DNA of 25,475 bases. Origin: a virus. This document shows positions 7,943 to 15,798 of this stretch, piece after piece. How positions within the stretch are numbered: the first letter of the stretch is position 1; each line of letters starts with the position of its first letter. Under the pieces are notes generated by a model, which saw only the letters and a list, made by a program, of their open reading frames with translations, had not been told where the DNA came from and made no database searches. A program made the position numbers and the translations under genes. Location: the IMG/VR virus record IMGVR_UViG_3300009155_000231, positions 1-25,475 of that record; one strand, 5' to 3'.

Positions 7943-8196
7943 TGGAAGAAGATTTAATTATTGAAGTTTGGGATATATTTAAAGAATACATCCCTGATAA
8001 AAGCCGAGAAGTTGCGGCTAACCATTTTGTAGATTTCTTAGTAGGAAAAGATATAGATATATCAACCCTTGAAGGAATTACAGGTTACGATCCTCATCTA
8101 GATACAGCAATCAATCTTGTGGTTAACGAATTTAAAGATACTGATGACGATGAAGATGAAGAAGATAACTGGGATTATGATCAAGACGAGGACTGA
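7942..8196 (+). CDS. Small acidic protein of unknown function
   Basis: The 84-residue protein is strongly acidic. Residues 1-60 look helical (LIIEVWDIFKEYIPDKSREVA), and the last 22 residues are almost all Asp and Glu with a few aromatic residues. It begins in the uvsX stop (TAATG), so translation is probably coupled to uvsX. The tail resembles the acidic tails of single-strand binding proteins and DNA mimics, but nothing shows a function. Its fixed place between recombinase and mediator genes suggests a recombination accessory role, which is inference. Confidence 0.75.
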   Translation: MEEDLIIEVWDIFKEYIPDKSREVAANHFVDFLVGKDIDISTLEGITGYDPHLDTAINLVVNEFKDTDDDEDEEDNWDYDQDED

Positions 8197-8198
8197 TC

Positions 8199-8654
8199 AT
8201 GTCTTGGTATGCTAAAGTCAGCAAGGACATAGCACACCTTCCAAATTGTCTAGATTATTTTTACAACGAACTCGAAGAGGCCCGAAAAGAAGTCAAAATC
8301 TACGGTAACGTAGAGAAGGCTTCTGCGGCCTTGCCGGGTATTGTTGAACATAGATTTAATCAATTACAGGAAATTGAAGCTGTTCTTGAATATCTAAATA
8401 TCGAACATCGCAGAATAAAGTCTAAAGCATTTAGAAAATATTTAGAAAATTATCAGAGAGCGTTGAGTAGTCGCGACTGTGAAAAATTTGTCGAAGGCGA
8501 GCCAGATGTTGTCGATATGGAAAAAATCATCAACGAATTTGCCATGTTGCGAAATCAATGGTTGGGCATTATCAAAGGTCTAGATATTAAACAATGGCAA
8601 TTAAGTAATATTATTAAATTAAGAGCCGCAGGCCTTGAAGATATTACACTATGA
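8199..8654 (+). CDS. uvsY: UvsY-like recombination mediator (putative)
   Basis: The 151-residue protein is predicted to be mostly helical and has the size and order of features of UvsY (T4: 137 residues), which loads UvsX onto gp32-coated DNA. Residues 60-90 are rich in Lys, Arg and Tyr (HRRIKSKAFRKYLENYQ), like the DNA-binding region of UvsY, and the C-terminal part (NQWLGIIKGLDIKQWQLSNI) matches the pattern of the UvsY oligomerisation helix. It starts two bases after the previous stop, with GAGGA upstream, and lies between uvsX and uvsW. Direct similarity is weak, so the call leans on context. Confidence 0.55.
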   Translation: MSWYAKVSKDIAHLPNCLDYFYNELEEARKEVKIYGNVEKASAALPGIVEHRFNQLQEIEAVLEYLNIEHRRIKSKAFRKYLENYQRALSSRDCEKFVEGEPDVVDMEKIINEFAMLRNQWLGIIKGLDIKQWQLSNIIKLRAAGLEDITL

Positions 8655-8663
8655 GTGTATAAT
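8635..8663 (+). promoter_or_regulatory. Sigma70-like promoter for the gene at 8671
   Basis: TTGAAG at 8635-8640 and a perfect TATAAT at 8658-8663 are 17 bases apart. The predicted start is at 8670-8671, on the ATG of the next gene, so the transcript would have no leader. Confidence 0.5.
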
Positions 8664-8670
8664 TTAAATT

Positions 8671-9846
8671 ATGTTAGATATTGAAGATTTAATTGTTAAA
8701 TTAGGCAGTGCTCCGGTAAAAATTAATGCCTGGGATCAACAACTTATAAGAAGTTTTGCTGATCAAATTAATCGCGGTTCTGGATTTACAGAAAAGCAGG
8801 GAACTTTAGCATTAAAAATGTTAAAAAAACACAGTGCTGTGTTGTCAGCAATGTATTCCACCGATATCACCAATTTTTTAACAAATCCCACATACAAATA
8901 CCCTTTTAGGTTAATTGGCAGTTTGAAAAAAATCTCTTTTATTAAAAAAGATCCTATGGGGTCTGTTATTAAAGTAGAATTTCCCTACAATGAAGCCTAT
9001 GTTAACAGAATTCGTTCTGTTAAAGAGGACCTAGGTCATGCAGTTTGGGATAAAGAGGAAAAATCATGGATTTTTTCACTCTGCGAGAAAAATTTGGTAT
9101 TTTTAGCAACCTTTGCCAAAGACGAAAATTTTCAATATGACGAAAATTTTGAAAATTATATCTCACAAATAAACGCAGTCATGGAAAATATGGAAAAACA
9201 TGTTCCTATGTTAATCCTTGAAAACAATACTCCAAAATTTATCAATATTCCTAAAAATATTCCAGAGTTAGCTTCTAATGATATTTTAAAATCAGTATTT
9301 GAAGCAAGAAAAATTGGAATTTTTACATGGGATGAAAATATTTCCAATTTTTTGGACAGTGACGAAGTTCCGGCTATTGTTAGAGATTTCTTAAAAAGTG
9401 ATCCCAGTGAAAAATTCCACGTAGACCCTAAAAATACCCCATTTTTTGAATTGTGCGATTTTATAAATTATCTAGGGCCGAGTGTGTTTGTGATACCCGG
9501 TGGTAGTGAGCTGGAAAAATTAGAGCAATCTTATAATTTTTTAAAGTCTATAGGGATTGAGAATACACACATGAGTGTGTTGTTTCGTTTACCTTCAGAT
9601 ACCCATAAAAAATTCAACGATTTTGTGAAATCTAATAAACTCAACTCTCCTATAACAGAAAAAACACAAATTGTTTTTATCAGTAGCAAACTTCCAAAAC
9701 CTCTGTTAAAATCAAAAGTATATTTCAATAGTGTCATCAATCTAGGCTTCGGTGGTGTTCATTATTCGATCAAAAATTACGTGGAAAATCATCACAACAC
9801 CATATATTTTTCGGAAAAATCAACTCGCGGGAATTTTGAATTTTGA
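8671..9846 (+). CDS. Uncharacterised protein between uvsY and uvsW
   Basis: The 391-residue protein has no clear enzyme motif. Residues about 85-140 contain VEFPYNEAYVNRIRSVKEDLGHAVWDKEEKSWIF split over two strands, a pattern resembling the HARP-type domain found next to some annealing helicases (a 'residue-rich strand, then W-D-x-E-x-x-x-W'). The C-terminal part has alternating hydrophobic strands (SVFVIPGG, KTQIVFISS, VINLGFGG) like a RecA-fold lobe, but I see no Walker A or DExx box. It may therefore be an inactive helicase-like partner of UvsW. It ends in TTTTGA, which contains the TTG start of uvsW, so the two are translationally coupled. I recall similar unannotated proteins in marine T4-like phages. 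Confidence 0.75.
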   Translation: MLDIEDLIVKLGSAPVKINAWDQQLIRSFADQINRGSGFTEKQGTLALKMLKKHSAVLSAMYSTDITNFLTNPTYKYPFRLIGSLKKISFIKKDPMGSVIKVEFPYNEAYVNRIRSVKEDLGHAVWDKEEKSWIFSLCEKNLVFLATFAKDENFQYDENFENYISQINAVMENMEKHVPMLILENNTPKFINIPKNIPELASNDILKSVFEARKIGIFTWDENISNFLDSDEVPAIVRDFLKSDPSEKFHVDPKNTPFFELCDFINYLGPSVFVIPGGSELEKLEQSYNFLKSIGIENTHMSVLFRLPSDTHKKFNDFVKSNKLNSPITEKTQIVFISSKLPKPLLKSKVYFNSVINLGFGGVHYSIKNYVENHHNTIYFSEKSTRGNFEF

Positions 9847-11306
9847 GCACAGCTAAAGTAATAATCAAAGATGAGACTAATGTCAAGATTGAAAATCTAG
9901 ATCTTGACACACGAAAAGCCTTGGTTAAAAAATTCAAATATGAAGACCCAACTGCCAGGTATCGACCAGCCTATAAACTAGGTCGATGGGACGGTACTGT
10001 GAGTTTTTTTGGCCTTGGCGGAACAACCTATCTTTCAATGTTACCACAGGTACTTGAGTACCTCGAGTCAAAGAATTTCTATATAGAACTTGAAGATCTA
10101 CGTACACCTATAACACTAGATTTTGACCAAATTTCTGAAGATTTTTGGGGTGATCAAACATGGCCAGTAGGTCATAGATTTGCTGGGGAAAAGATTAGAC
10201 TACGTGATGACCAAGTCGAAGTTGTGAATAAATTTTTAGAAAACCCGCAGTGTATTCAGGAAATTGCCACCGGGTTTGGTAAAACTATCACCACCGCAAC
10301 TTTGGCAAAAATCAGTGAAAAATACGGTCGAACAATAACCATTGTTCCTAACAAGAGTTTAGTTGAGCAGACAGAAGAAGATTTTGTCAACTGCGGATTA
10401 GATGTAGGTGTGTACTACGGCGACAGAAAAAATCTTGACAAAACCCACACAATTTGTACTTGGCAAAGTTTGAATATTTTAGACAAAGGCTCCAAGGAAT
10501 TTGACGGTGAAGAACAGTTGGCTAGACTGACAGAATTGTTAGGCGGGGTCAGTTGTGTCATGGTTGACGAGGTACATATGGCCAAGGCAGAAGTACTAAA
10601 AACTTTGCTAACTCGCAATTTAGCCAATGCTCCTATTCGTTGGGGTTTGACAGGTACTGTGCCAAAAGCGGACCACGAATTTCAAAGCATACGTGCCAGT
10701 TTAGGTGAAGTTGTTCACCGAGTGGCCGCCCATGAATTACAAGAAAAAGGTATCCTTAGCGATTGTCATGTAAACATTATTCAAACTGCAGAATGGAAAG
10801 AATTTAACGGGTATGCCGAAGAATTAAAATTCCTTGTCACTGATAAAGATCGTATGACTTACCTTGGTAACTTAATTAATACCATTGCTGAATCAGGCAA
10901 CACATTGGTATTAGTTGATAGAATTGAATGCGGACAATTTTTACAAACACAATTAACAGATTCTGTATTCATCTCAGGTTCTGTAAAAACTAAAGATAGA
11001 AAGACAGAATATGACGAAGTTAAAACTGCTGACAACAAGATTATTGTGGCGACTTACGGTGTGGCCGCTGTGGGTATTAATATCCCCCGTATTTTTAATC
11101 TGGTTATGGTGGAGCCCGGAAAGAGCTTTACACGGGTTATACAAAGCATTGGGCGAGGCATTCGAAAAGCAGATGACAAAGACTTTGTACAAATCTGGGA
11201 CCTCACCGCTAGTACCAAATACGCAAAAAGGCATCTTACAGAGCGTAAAAAATTCTATAAAGAAGCCAAATATCCGTTTACGATTGAAAAGGTAAAATAT
11301 CAATAA
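9843..11306 (+). CDS. uvsW: UvsW-type DNA/RNA helicase
   Basis: The 487-residue superfamily 2 helicase unwinds R-loops and branched DNA and helps switch replication from origins to recombination. The N-terminal domain (1-115) has the UvsW fold signature YRPAYKLGRWDG. Helicase motifs follow: Q motif LRDDQ, motif I ATGFGKT (about 142-148), motif II VDEVH (about 241-245), motif III GLTGT, and motif VI QSIGRGIRK near residue 440. The start is TTG: an in-frame TGA lies two codons upstream and the first in-frame ATG is after more than 60 conserved residues. The TTG overlaps the previous TGA stop. Confidence 0.93.
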   Translation: MSTAKVIIKDETNVKIENLDLDTRKALVKKFKYEDPTARYRPAYKLGRWDGTVSFFGLGGTTYLSMLPQVLEYLESKNFYIELEDLRTPITLDFDQISEDFWGDQTWPVGHRFAGEKIRLRDDQVEVVNKFLENPQCIQEIATGFGKTITTATLAKISEKYGRTITIVPNKSLVEQTEEDFVNCGLDVGVYYGDRKNLDKTHTICTWQSLNILDKGSKEFDGEEQLARLTELLGGVSCVMVDEVHMAKAEVLKTLLTRNLANAPIRWGLTGTVPKADHEFQSIRASLGEVVHRVAAHELQEKGILSDCHVNIIQTAEWKEFNGYAEELKFLVTDKDRMTYLGNLINTIAESGNTLVLVDRIECGQFLQTQLTDSVFISGSVKTKDRKTEYDEVKTADNKIIVATYGVAAVGINIPRIFNLVMVEPGKSFTRVIQSIGRGIRKADDKDFVQIWDLTASTKYAKRHLTERKKFYKEAKYPFTIEKVKYQ

Positions 11307-11809
11307 TGCAAATTTTAACACTAGAAGATAAGACATTTTATCTTAACGAACTGCCCGATGAAATAGATGAGGATCTTAGATTCGCTGTACTTGACAACAG
11401 CGATAGTTCTAATCCAGATCACTTTTTTGTTCCTCTAATCTTTTTAGAAAGTTTTACAGGACCAGCAGTGGTACTAAAGATCGGAAACCATGAACTTACA
11501 ATGCCATTAGATTGGTGTACTATAGTTGGAGATCCGGAAGGTCCTGACATGGAAGTTTTACCATTGACCAGTTTAAATGACCGAGGATTTAGGACATTTT
11601 GTTTTAATCCTCTTAGTAGTTTTAGACCAGAGTTTTTAGACATTGACATTATTGATGTCTATCAAGACGTTAAATGGTATTTTCCAAAAATGCGCCCCGG
11701 ACAACTTTTATGCACTCCGTTGACACCGGGCCCTAAACCTGTGTGTGCATACTTTGTCAAAGAAGTTAGCAGACAAAGTGAGCTTGTAGATTATTCAAAA
11801 TGTTGGTGA
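11306..11809 (+). CDS. Conserved hypothetical protein
   Basis: The 167-residue protein begins in the uvsW stop (TAATG). It looks like a single beta-rich domain: several strands with MPLDWCTIVGD, MEVLPLTSLNDRGFRTF and KWYFPKMRPGQLLCTPL. No catalytic motif or membrane segment is seen. I recall near relatives in many marine T4-like phage genomes, always in the replication region and without a function. It could be a regulator or a replication accessory protein; nothing in the sequence decides. Confidence 0.75.
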   Translation: MQILTLEDKTFYLNELPDEIDEDLRFAVLDNSDSSNPDHFFVPLIFLESFTGPAVVLKIGNHELTMPLDWCTIVGDPEGPDMEVLPLTSLNDRGFRTFCFNPLSSFRPEFLDIDIIDVYQDVKWYFPKMRPGQLLCTPLTPGPKPVCAYFVKEVSRQSELVDYSKCW

Positions 11810-11812
11810 TAT

Positions 11813-12079
11813 ATGGGACAATTAAAGCCAGGTGCTACTTACATTTATGAAAAAGCTAACGGTATAACCTACGCTAGAGAATTTGGTTCTTCTCCGAACA
11901 CTAGATTTGAAATTGGTCGAGACTATGACCGAACAAAGAAAGACGAAGAAGAATTAAAAATTGATCTGTGGAAAGAAATACTTGATGCCTCTAACAACAA
12001 TTCTATGTTGCAAGAAGCTTTAGAACGTGCTAAAATTATCTATCATCTGAGTAAAGAACATGGCAACAGCAAAACTTGA
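11813..12079 (+). CDS. Small conserved hypothetical protein
   Basis: The 88-residue protein has an N-terminal half with short strands (LKPGATYIYEKANGITYAR, then RFEIGRDYD) and a C-terminal helical half ending ALERAKIIYHLSKEH. It follows the previous stop by three bases and overlaps the next gene by 20 bases. The pattern resembles a small family that I recall from uncultured marine phages. Function unknown. Confidence 0.7.
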   Translation: MGQLKPGATYIYEKANGITYAREFGSSPNTRFEIGRDYDRTKKDEEELKIDLWKEILDASNNNSMLQEALERAKIIYHLSKEHGNSKT

Positions 12080-12527
12080 TATTCAACGCGAACTTAGAGC
12101 AGTAGATCAAAAGTCCTATCATTTCTACGAGGATTTAACCGACGAAGAAAAGAAAGCATTTAGTCCATACATCCTGATGCGTTACACCAGTAACGTAAAA
12201 ATGGATGACCGAGACATACAAGAATGGTATCTAGAAATGACCAATGAAATGGTCAATAAAAATCACTGGGACCTTAGTAAGAATCATAAAGCGTTATTGT
12301 GGAAACTGTTTGCGGCCACAGGTACTGGGGTTAATTGTTATCATCCTTATCTTGCTTCGGGCAAAAAAGAAAAAGCCAACAAAATTGAAAAACTATTAGT
12401 ACAGCTATATCCTGCAATGAAAATGAGTGAAATTAAGATGCTGGCTAAAATGATGGATAAAAAAGACTGCGACGAACTGTTTGATAAAATGGGGTTTGAT
12501 AAAAAACAGAGGAAAGAGTATGAGTGA
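12060..12527 (+). CDS. 62: Possible clamp-loader small subunit (gp62-like)
   Basis: The 155-residue protein is all-helical by pattern, with FSPYILMRYTSNVKMDDRD (about 35-53) and YLEMTNEMVN followed by HKALLWKLFAATGTG. This order, a short F/Y-x-x-x-x-x-R-Y/A-L-S segment then a helix pair and a basic C-terminus, resembles gp62, which with gp44 loads the sliding clamp gp45 onto DNA. T4 gp62 is 187 residues. No gp44 or gp45 gene is in the window, so the neighbour test fails here. I consider it a plausible but unproven gp62. Confidence 0.45.
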   Translation: MATAKLDIQRELRAVDQKSYHFYEDLTDEEKKAFSPYILMRYTSNVKMDDRDIQEWYLEMTNEMVNKNHWDLSKNHKALLWKLFAATGTGVNCYHPYLASGKKEKANKIEKLLVQLYPAMKMSEIKMLAKMMDKKDCDELFDKMGFDKKQRKEYE

Positions 12528-13212
12528 GTACTGCCTTGTTCCTATGTCAGTACAAGAGATCAATCAGTTAGTTGGTCCGGACTTTGTAAAAAATTTCCAA
12601 AAAGAAATAGATGAAATGTTGGCACCTTTACGGAAACATCTTGCATTAGGCCGACCACTTAGTCTTGGAAAAGAAACATGGGAATACGCAGTTGCTGACA
12701 GCATCCCAGGAGCAGAATGGGCAGGAGCCGGAAACTCAATTATAGATGTAAGGATTAGTCAGGATGTGGGATTTGATGTTAAGAGTGTCGGTAAAGGTTT
12801 AGGAAATAAATCGGGAGAGGCCAGTATGTTTCAAACCTATGAAGGGCACACTGATAACTCATTTTCTACTCAAGACTCCGCTATGCTTTGGAAAACATTT
12901 GTAGAGGGATGGTATAAAAAAGTTATAACAGTTAAGGACTATTATCTACTTGTGATTATTAAAGATAAAAATTATAATTGCAGTATGTGCGGTTTTAAAC
13001 GTGCGGGAGATATTCCCGCATTTGAAACTAGCTTTGGCACGTTCTTAACCGAAACCGGACGAGCAAGTAAAGGCACATGGACAATCACACAATTAGCCGA
13101 TCCTAGTTTACTACACACCATTGTGATTAAAAATAAAAAAAGAATGGAAATGAGAGTACGCCCTGCTATGCACAACGATCCCAAATATTGTTTACCAATT
13201 TATAAATTCTAA
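12520..13212 (+). CDS. Predicted PD-(D/E)XK-superfamily nuclease
   Basis: The 230-residue protein starts at the ATG at 12520, which has GAGGAAAG just upstream and overlaps the stop of the previous gene. A PD-(D/E)XK-type core is visible: E55 in a helix (TWEYAVAD), then SIIDVRI with D76, then GFDVKSV with D86 and K88, followed by a helix and strands. Enzymes of this fold cut or resolve DNA with metal ions. A single C-x2-C (CSMCGF) lies near residue 160. It could be a Holliday-junction or host-DNA nuclease, and the context, a replication operon, suits either. The fold call rests on one motif. Confidence 0.5.
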   Translation: MSEYCLVPMSVQEINQLVGPDFVKNFQKEIDEMLAPLRKHLALGRPLSLGKETWEYAVADSIPGAEWAGAGNSIIDVRISQDVGFDVKSVGKGLGNKSGEASMFQTYEGHTDNSFSTQDSAMLWKTFVEGWYKKVITVKDYYLLVIIKDKNYNCSMCGFKRAGDIPAFETSFGTFLTETGRASKGTWTITQLADPSLLHTIVIKNKKRMEMRVRPAMHNDPKYCLPIYKF

Positions 13213-13907
13213 TGATACAGCTAGTGGACCAACCTAATAAATGCAATCATTGCGGTAAGAGTTTTATGCACGAAAAAACTCTTGTTGCTCACATGTGTGA
13301 AAAGAAAAGGCGTGCTCTACAAAAAAATGAAAAACGTGTTCAGGCCGGGTTTATGGCGTTCAATCAATTTTGGAAATTAGCTCAAGGTGGAAAGAAAAAC
13401 AAAACTTATGAAGAATTTTCTAATACAGCCTATTATAATGCATTTGTAAAATTTGGTAGTTTCATTAACAATGTTAACCCGTTATATCCTGACAAATTTG
13501 TTGATTATGTGATCAAGAGTGGAGTTAAATTAGATCATTGGTGCAGAGATGAATTGTACGAAACATATCTTTACGAAACAGTTAAAATAGAACCAGTAGA
13601 ATCTGCAGTACAACGTAGTTTACAAACTATGATGGAATGGGCTGACGAGCATGGTGCAGAATTTGCACATTATTTTAATTATGCTAGTCTTAATAGAGCA
13701 GTACACGATATCAAAAACGGACATATTAGTCCTTGGGTGATTTTAAATACAATCACTGGTCAAACAATGATTCGAAACATGAGTGATGACCAGTTGGATA
13801 TGATTGCGCCTGCGTTTGATGTACCATATTGGGTAAGACGCTTTAAAGAACTGCCTGCAGATGTTGCATTAGTCAAAGAAATCTGTAGTGAGGTAGGAAT
13901 TCGATGA
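13212..13907 (+). CDS. Zinc-finger conserved hypothetical protein
   Basis: The 231-residue protein opens with a classic finger-like motif: C11-x2-C14-x12-H27-x-C29, including KCNHCGKSF and TLVAHMC, followed by a basic segment KKRRALQKNEKR. The rest (about 45-230) is helical with many aromatic residues (YYNAFVKFGSFINN, NPLYPDKFVDYVIKSGVKLD). A single N-terminal finger plus a helical body suggests a DNA- or RNA-binding protein. It starts in the stop of the nuclease gene (TAATG) and ends in the start of the next gene (ATGA). I recall relatives from marine T4-like phages without an assigned function. Confidence 0.75.
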   Translation: MIQLVDQPNKCNHCGKSFMHEKTLVAHMCEKKRRALQKNEKRVQAGFMAFNQFWKLAQGGKKNKTYEEFSNTAYYNAFVKFGSFINNVNPLYPDKFVDYVIKSGVKLDHWCRDELYETYLYETVKIEPVESAVQRSLQTMMEWADEHGAEFAHYFNYASLNRAVHDIKNGHISPWVILNTITGQTMIRNMSDDQLDMIAPAFDVPYWVRRFKELPADVALVKEICSEVGIR

Positions 13908-14287
13908 GTGAAGAAACTGTAAAACAATTTTGCCATCATCACAGCATTCGTGTGCTTGATACGAATAAAAGAGCAAGTAGGTATCACAAAGTTAATATAA
14001 ACTACTTTAAGGATCCAATGGATTTCAATAGAGTCTATGAACATATTGTAACTGATAGTGAACCGTTGTATACTGTAGAGATCGCAGAAAGTGAATTAGA
14101 ACGTATTGCAAACTTTGAATCTGAGGTGTTCAACAACATGAAGAAACAAGGTCACTACAGAATGTTCGAAACACTGATGGAACAAAAAGAACGTGAGCAA
14201 TATTTGCGAGACAAATATCCAGCAGTAAAAAAAGCATACGAGCATTATAGCTTGATGTTAAAATTAGCAGAAAGTGGAGAACTATGA
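13904..14287 (+). CDS. Conserved hypothetical protein
   Basis: The 127-residue protein has a His-rich start (KQFCHHHSIRV), a middle with EPLYTVEIAESELERIANFE, and a long charged helix with YLRDKYPAVKKAYEHYSLML ending LAESGEL. The helix looks like a coiled coil, so it may form dimers or bind a partner. ATGA overlaps at both ends tie it to the zinc-finger gene before and the cupin gene after. Function unknown. Confidence 0.75.
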   Translation: MSEETVKQFCHHHSIRVLDTNKRASRYHKVNINYFKDPMDFNRVYEHIVTDSEPLYTVEIAESELERIANFESEVFNNMKKQGHYRMFETLMEQKEREQYLRDKYPAVKKAYEHYSLMLKLAESGEL

Positions 14288-14643
14288 CAAGATTAAATGG
14301 GTTTGTAGAGAAGGGGTGGGGGCATGAATTTATATTTGCATCCAATGACAAATATTGTGGCAAGATATTGAAATTTAACAAAGATGCTCGATTCAGCATG
14401 CACTTCCATAGTGAAAAAGATGAAACTTGGTTTGTACTAGACGGTAAGTTTGAAGTTAGATATATCAATACCAAAGATGCTAGTCAAGGCAGTCAATTTA
14501 TTAGCAAAGGTGATGTTTGGCACAACCCTCCGCTATTTCCTCATCAGGTAATCTGTATTGAGGAAGGTGCATTAATAGAAGTTAGTACACCGGACTCAGT
14601 TGAAGACAATTACCGTGTAATGAAAGGCGACAGTCAAAAATGA
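14284..14643 (+). CDS. Cupin-domain sugar isomerase or epimerase-like protein
   Basis: The 119-residue protein is a single cupin barrel. It contains EKGWGHEFIF near the start, a metal-binding motif HFHSEKDETW (H-x-H-x4-E, about residues 41-50) and a second motif with H at FPHQV, all typical of small mannose-6-phosphate isomerase type II-like cupins. The family binds sugar phosphates or nucleotide sugars, and its overlap with the HldD-like gene suggests it works on a precursor of the same sugar. The exact substrate is not readable. No GmhA (sedoheptulose-7-phosphate isomerase) is present, and a cupin is not a known replacement for it. Confidence 0.8.
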   Translation: MTRLNGFVEKGWGHEFIFASNDKYCGKILKFNKDARFSMHFHSEKDETWFVLDGKFEVRYINTKDASQGSQFISKGDVWHNPPLFPHQVICIEEGALIEVSTPDSVEDNYRVMKGDSQK

Positions 14644-15419
14644 AAATTTTGATCACCGGTGATCGCGGATTCATTGGACAAAATATGGTTGACGCTCTAG
14701 AAGAGCATGACCTAAGATATTTCGAATGGGGCGAATCTGAACCCGACGTTACCGGGCTTGACTGGGTCATCCATCTGGGAGCAATTACTTCCACAACAGA
14801 AAAAAATGTCGAACGAGTGATGAATCAAAATTTTGATTTCAGTCGTTGGTTGATACATGAATGTCATGCAAAAGGTGTTAACTTTCAGTATGCTAGCAGT
14901 GCCAGTGTCTATGGGTTAAATCAAAATTTTAAAGAAGATGCTCCTGTGAATCCGTTGAGTCCATATGCATGGAGCAAATATCTTTTTGATAGATACATGT
15001 TGGAAAATGATTGGAAGGGAATATTTGTCCAAGGATTCCGATATTTCAATGTCTACGGAAGGTACGAAGATCACAAAGGCGGACAAGCAAGCCCATTTTA
15101 TCAATTTGAAAAACAGGCTAAGGAAACTGGAGTGATCAAACTATTCGAAGGTAGTGAAAATTACATTAGAGATTTTGTACCAGTTGAAACAGTATGTAAT
15201 GTGCATAAAACTTTCTTAAATGTCTATCAATCAGGAATCTGGAATATAGGCACAGGTGAAACAATGAGCTTTAAAGATGTGGCAGATTTATATGCGGCTA
15301 TGTATAATGCTCGCATTGAATATATCCCCATGCCCGACAATATAAAAAATCAATATCAAACGTATACCTGCGCAGATGTAACAAGGTTGAAAAAATATTA
15401 TGACCCGAGTAGTAGTTAA
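14640..15419 (+). CDS. hldD: ADP-heptose 6-epimerase-like NAD(P)-dependent enzyme (HldD)
   Basis: The 259-residue protein is a short-chain dehydrogenase-type epimerase. It has the nucleotide-binding loop ITGDRGFIGQ (about residues 5-14), ASSASVYG and the catalytic YAWSK (Y-x3-K). The stretch VYGRYEDHKGGQASPF and then KLFEGSENYIRDFVPV closely follows E. coli HldD (VYG-x-x-E-x-HKG-x-x-AS and KLFEGSENF-x-RDFVYV), which points to ADP-glycero-manno-heptose as substrate rather than UDP-glucose. It is shorter than HldD (310) mainly near the C-terminus. It overlaps the cupin gene by ATGA and the next gene by 20 bases, as expected for one pathway. Confidence 0.85.
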   Translation: MKILITGDRGFIGQNMVDALEEHDLRYFEWGESEPDVTGLDWVIHLGAITSTTEKNVERVMNQNFDFSRWLIHECHAKGVNFQYASSASVYGLNQNFKEDAPVNPLSPYAWSKYLFDRYMLENDWKGIFVQGFRYFNVYGRYEDHKGGQASPFYQFEKQAKETGVIKLFEGSENYIRDFVPVETVCNVHKTFLNVYQSGIWNIGTGETMSFKDVADLYAAMYNARIEYIPMPDNIKNQYQTYTCADVTRLKKYYDPSSS

Positions 15420-15798
15420 CGGAACTTTTGATATACTGCATAGGGGACATCTCCAAATGTTAGAATATGCTCGAAGTCTCGGCGACCATTTGTTAGTAGT
15501 CATTGACACTGACCGAAGAGTCAAAGAGCTCAAAGGGCAAGACCGTCCTATCAATAATCAAGATGATAGGAAATACATGTTAGAGAGTTTAAAATTTGTT
15601 GATGATGTTACGTTCTTTGACAGTAAAGAAGAGTTAGAACAAATTTTAAAAAACTACGAACCAGATATTATGGTTAAAGGCAGTGACTGGAAAGGCAAGA
15701 GCACAACTGCTGGTCAGTTTTGTAAAAAGGTAATTTATTATGATAGAGTCGGTGAATACTCCACAACAAGAACCATTCAAGATATTATTAATCGGTGA
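15400..15798 (+). CDS. rfaE2: Heptose-1-phosphate adenylyltransferase domain (RfaE2, C-terminal half of HldE)
   Basis: The 132-residue protein is a single nucleotidyltransferase domain with NGTFDILHRGHLQMLEYAR (the HxGH-type motif is HRGH), KELKGQDRP, and KGSDWKGK, then a EYSTTRTI segment. These are the signatures of the C-terminal half of HldE, which joins ATP to heptose 1-phosphate to give ADP-heptose. TagD-type cytidylyltransferases share the first motif, so a CTP enzyme is the main alternative. In E. coli the kinase and transferase are fused, kinase first. Here they are separate genes and the transferase comes first, with the kinase gene starting 59 bases before this stop. Confidence 0.85.
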   Translation: MTRVVVNGTFDILHRGHLQMLEYARSLGDHLLVVIDTDRRVKELKGQDRPINNQDDRKYMLESLKFVDDVTFFDSKEELEQILKNYEPDIMVKGSDWKGKSTTAGQFCKKVIYYDRVGEYSTTRTIQDIINR

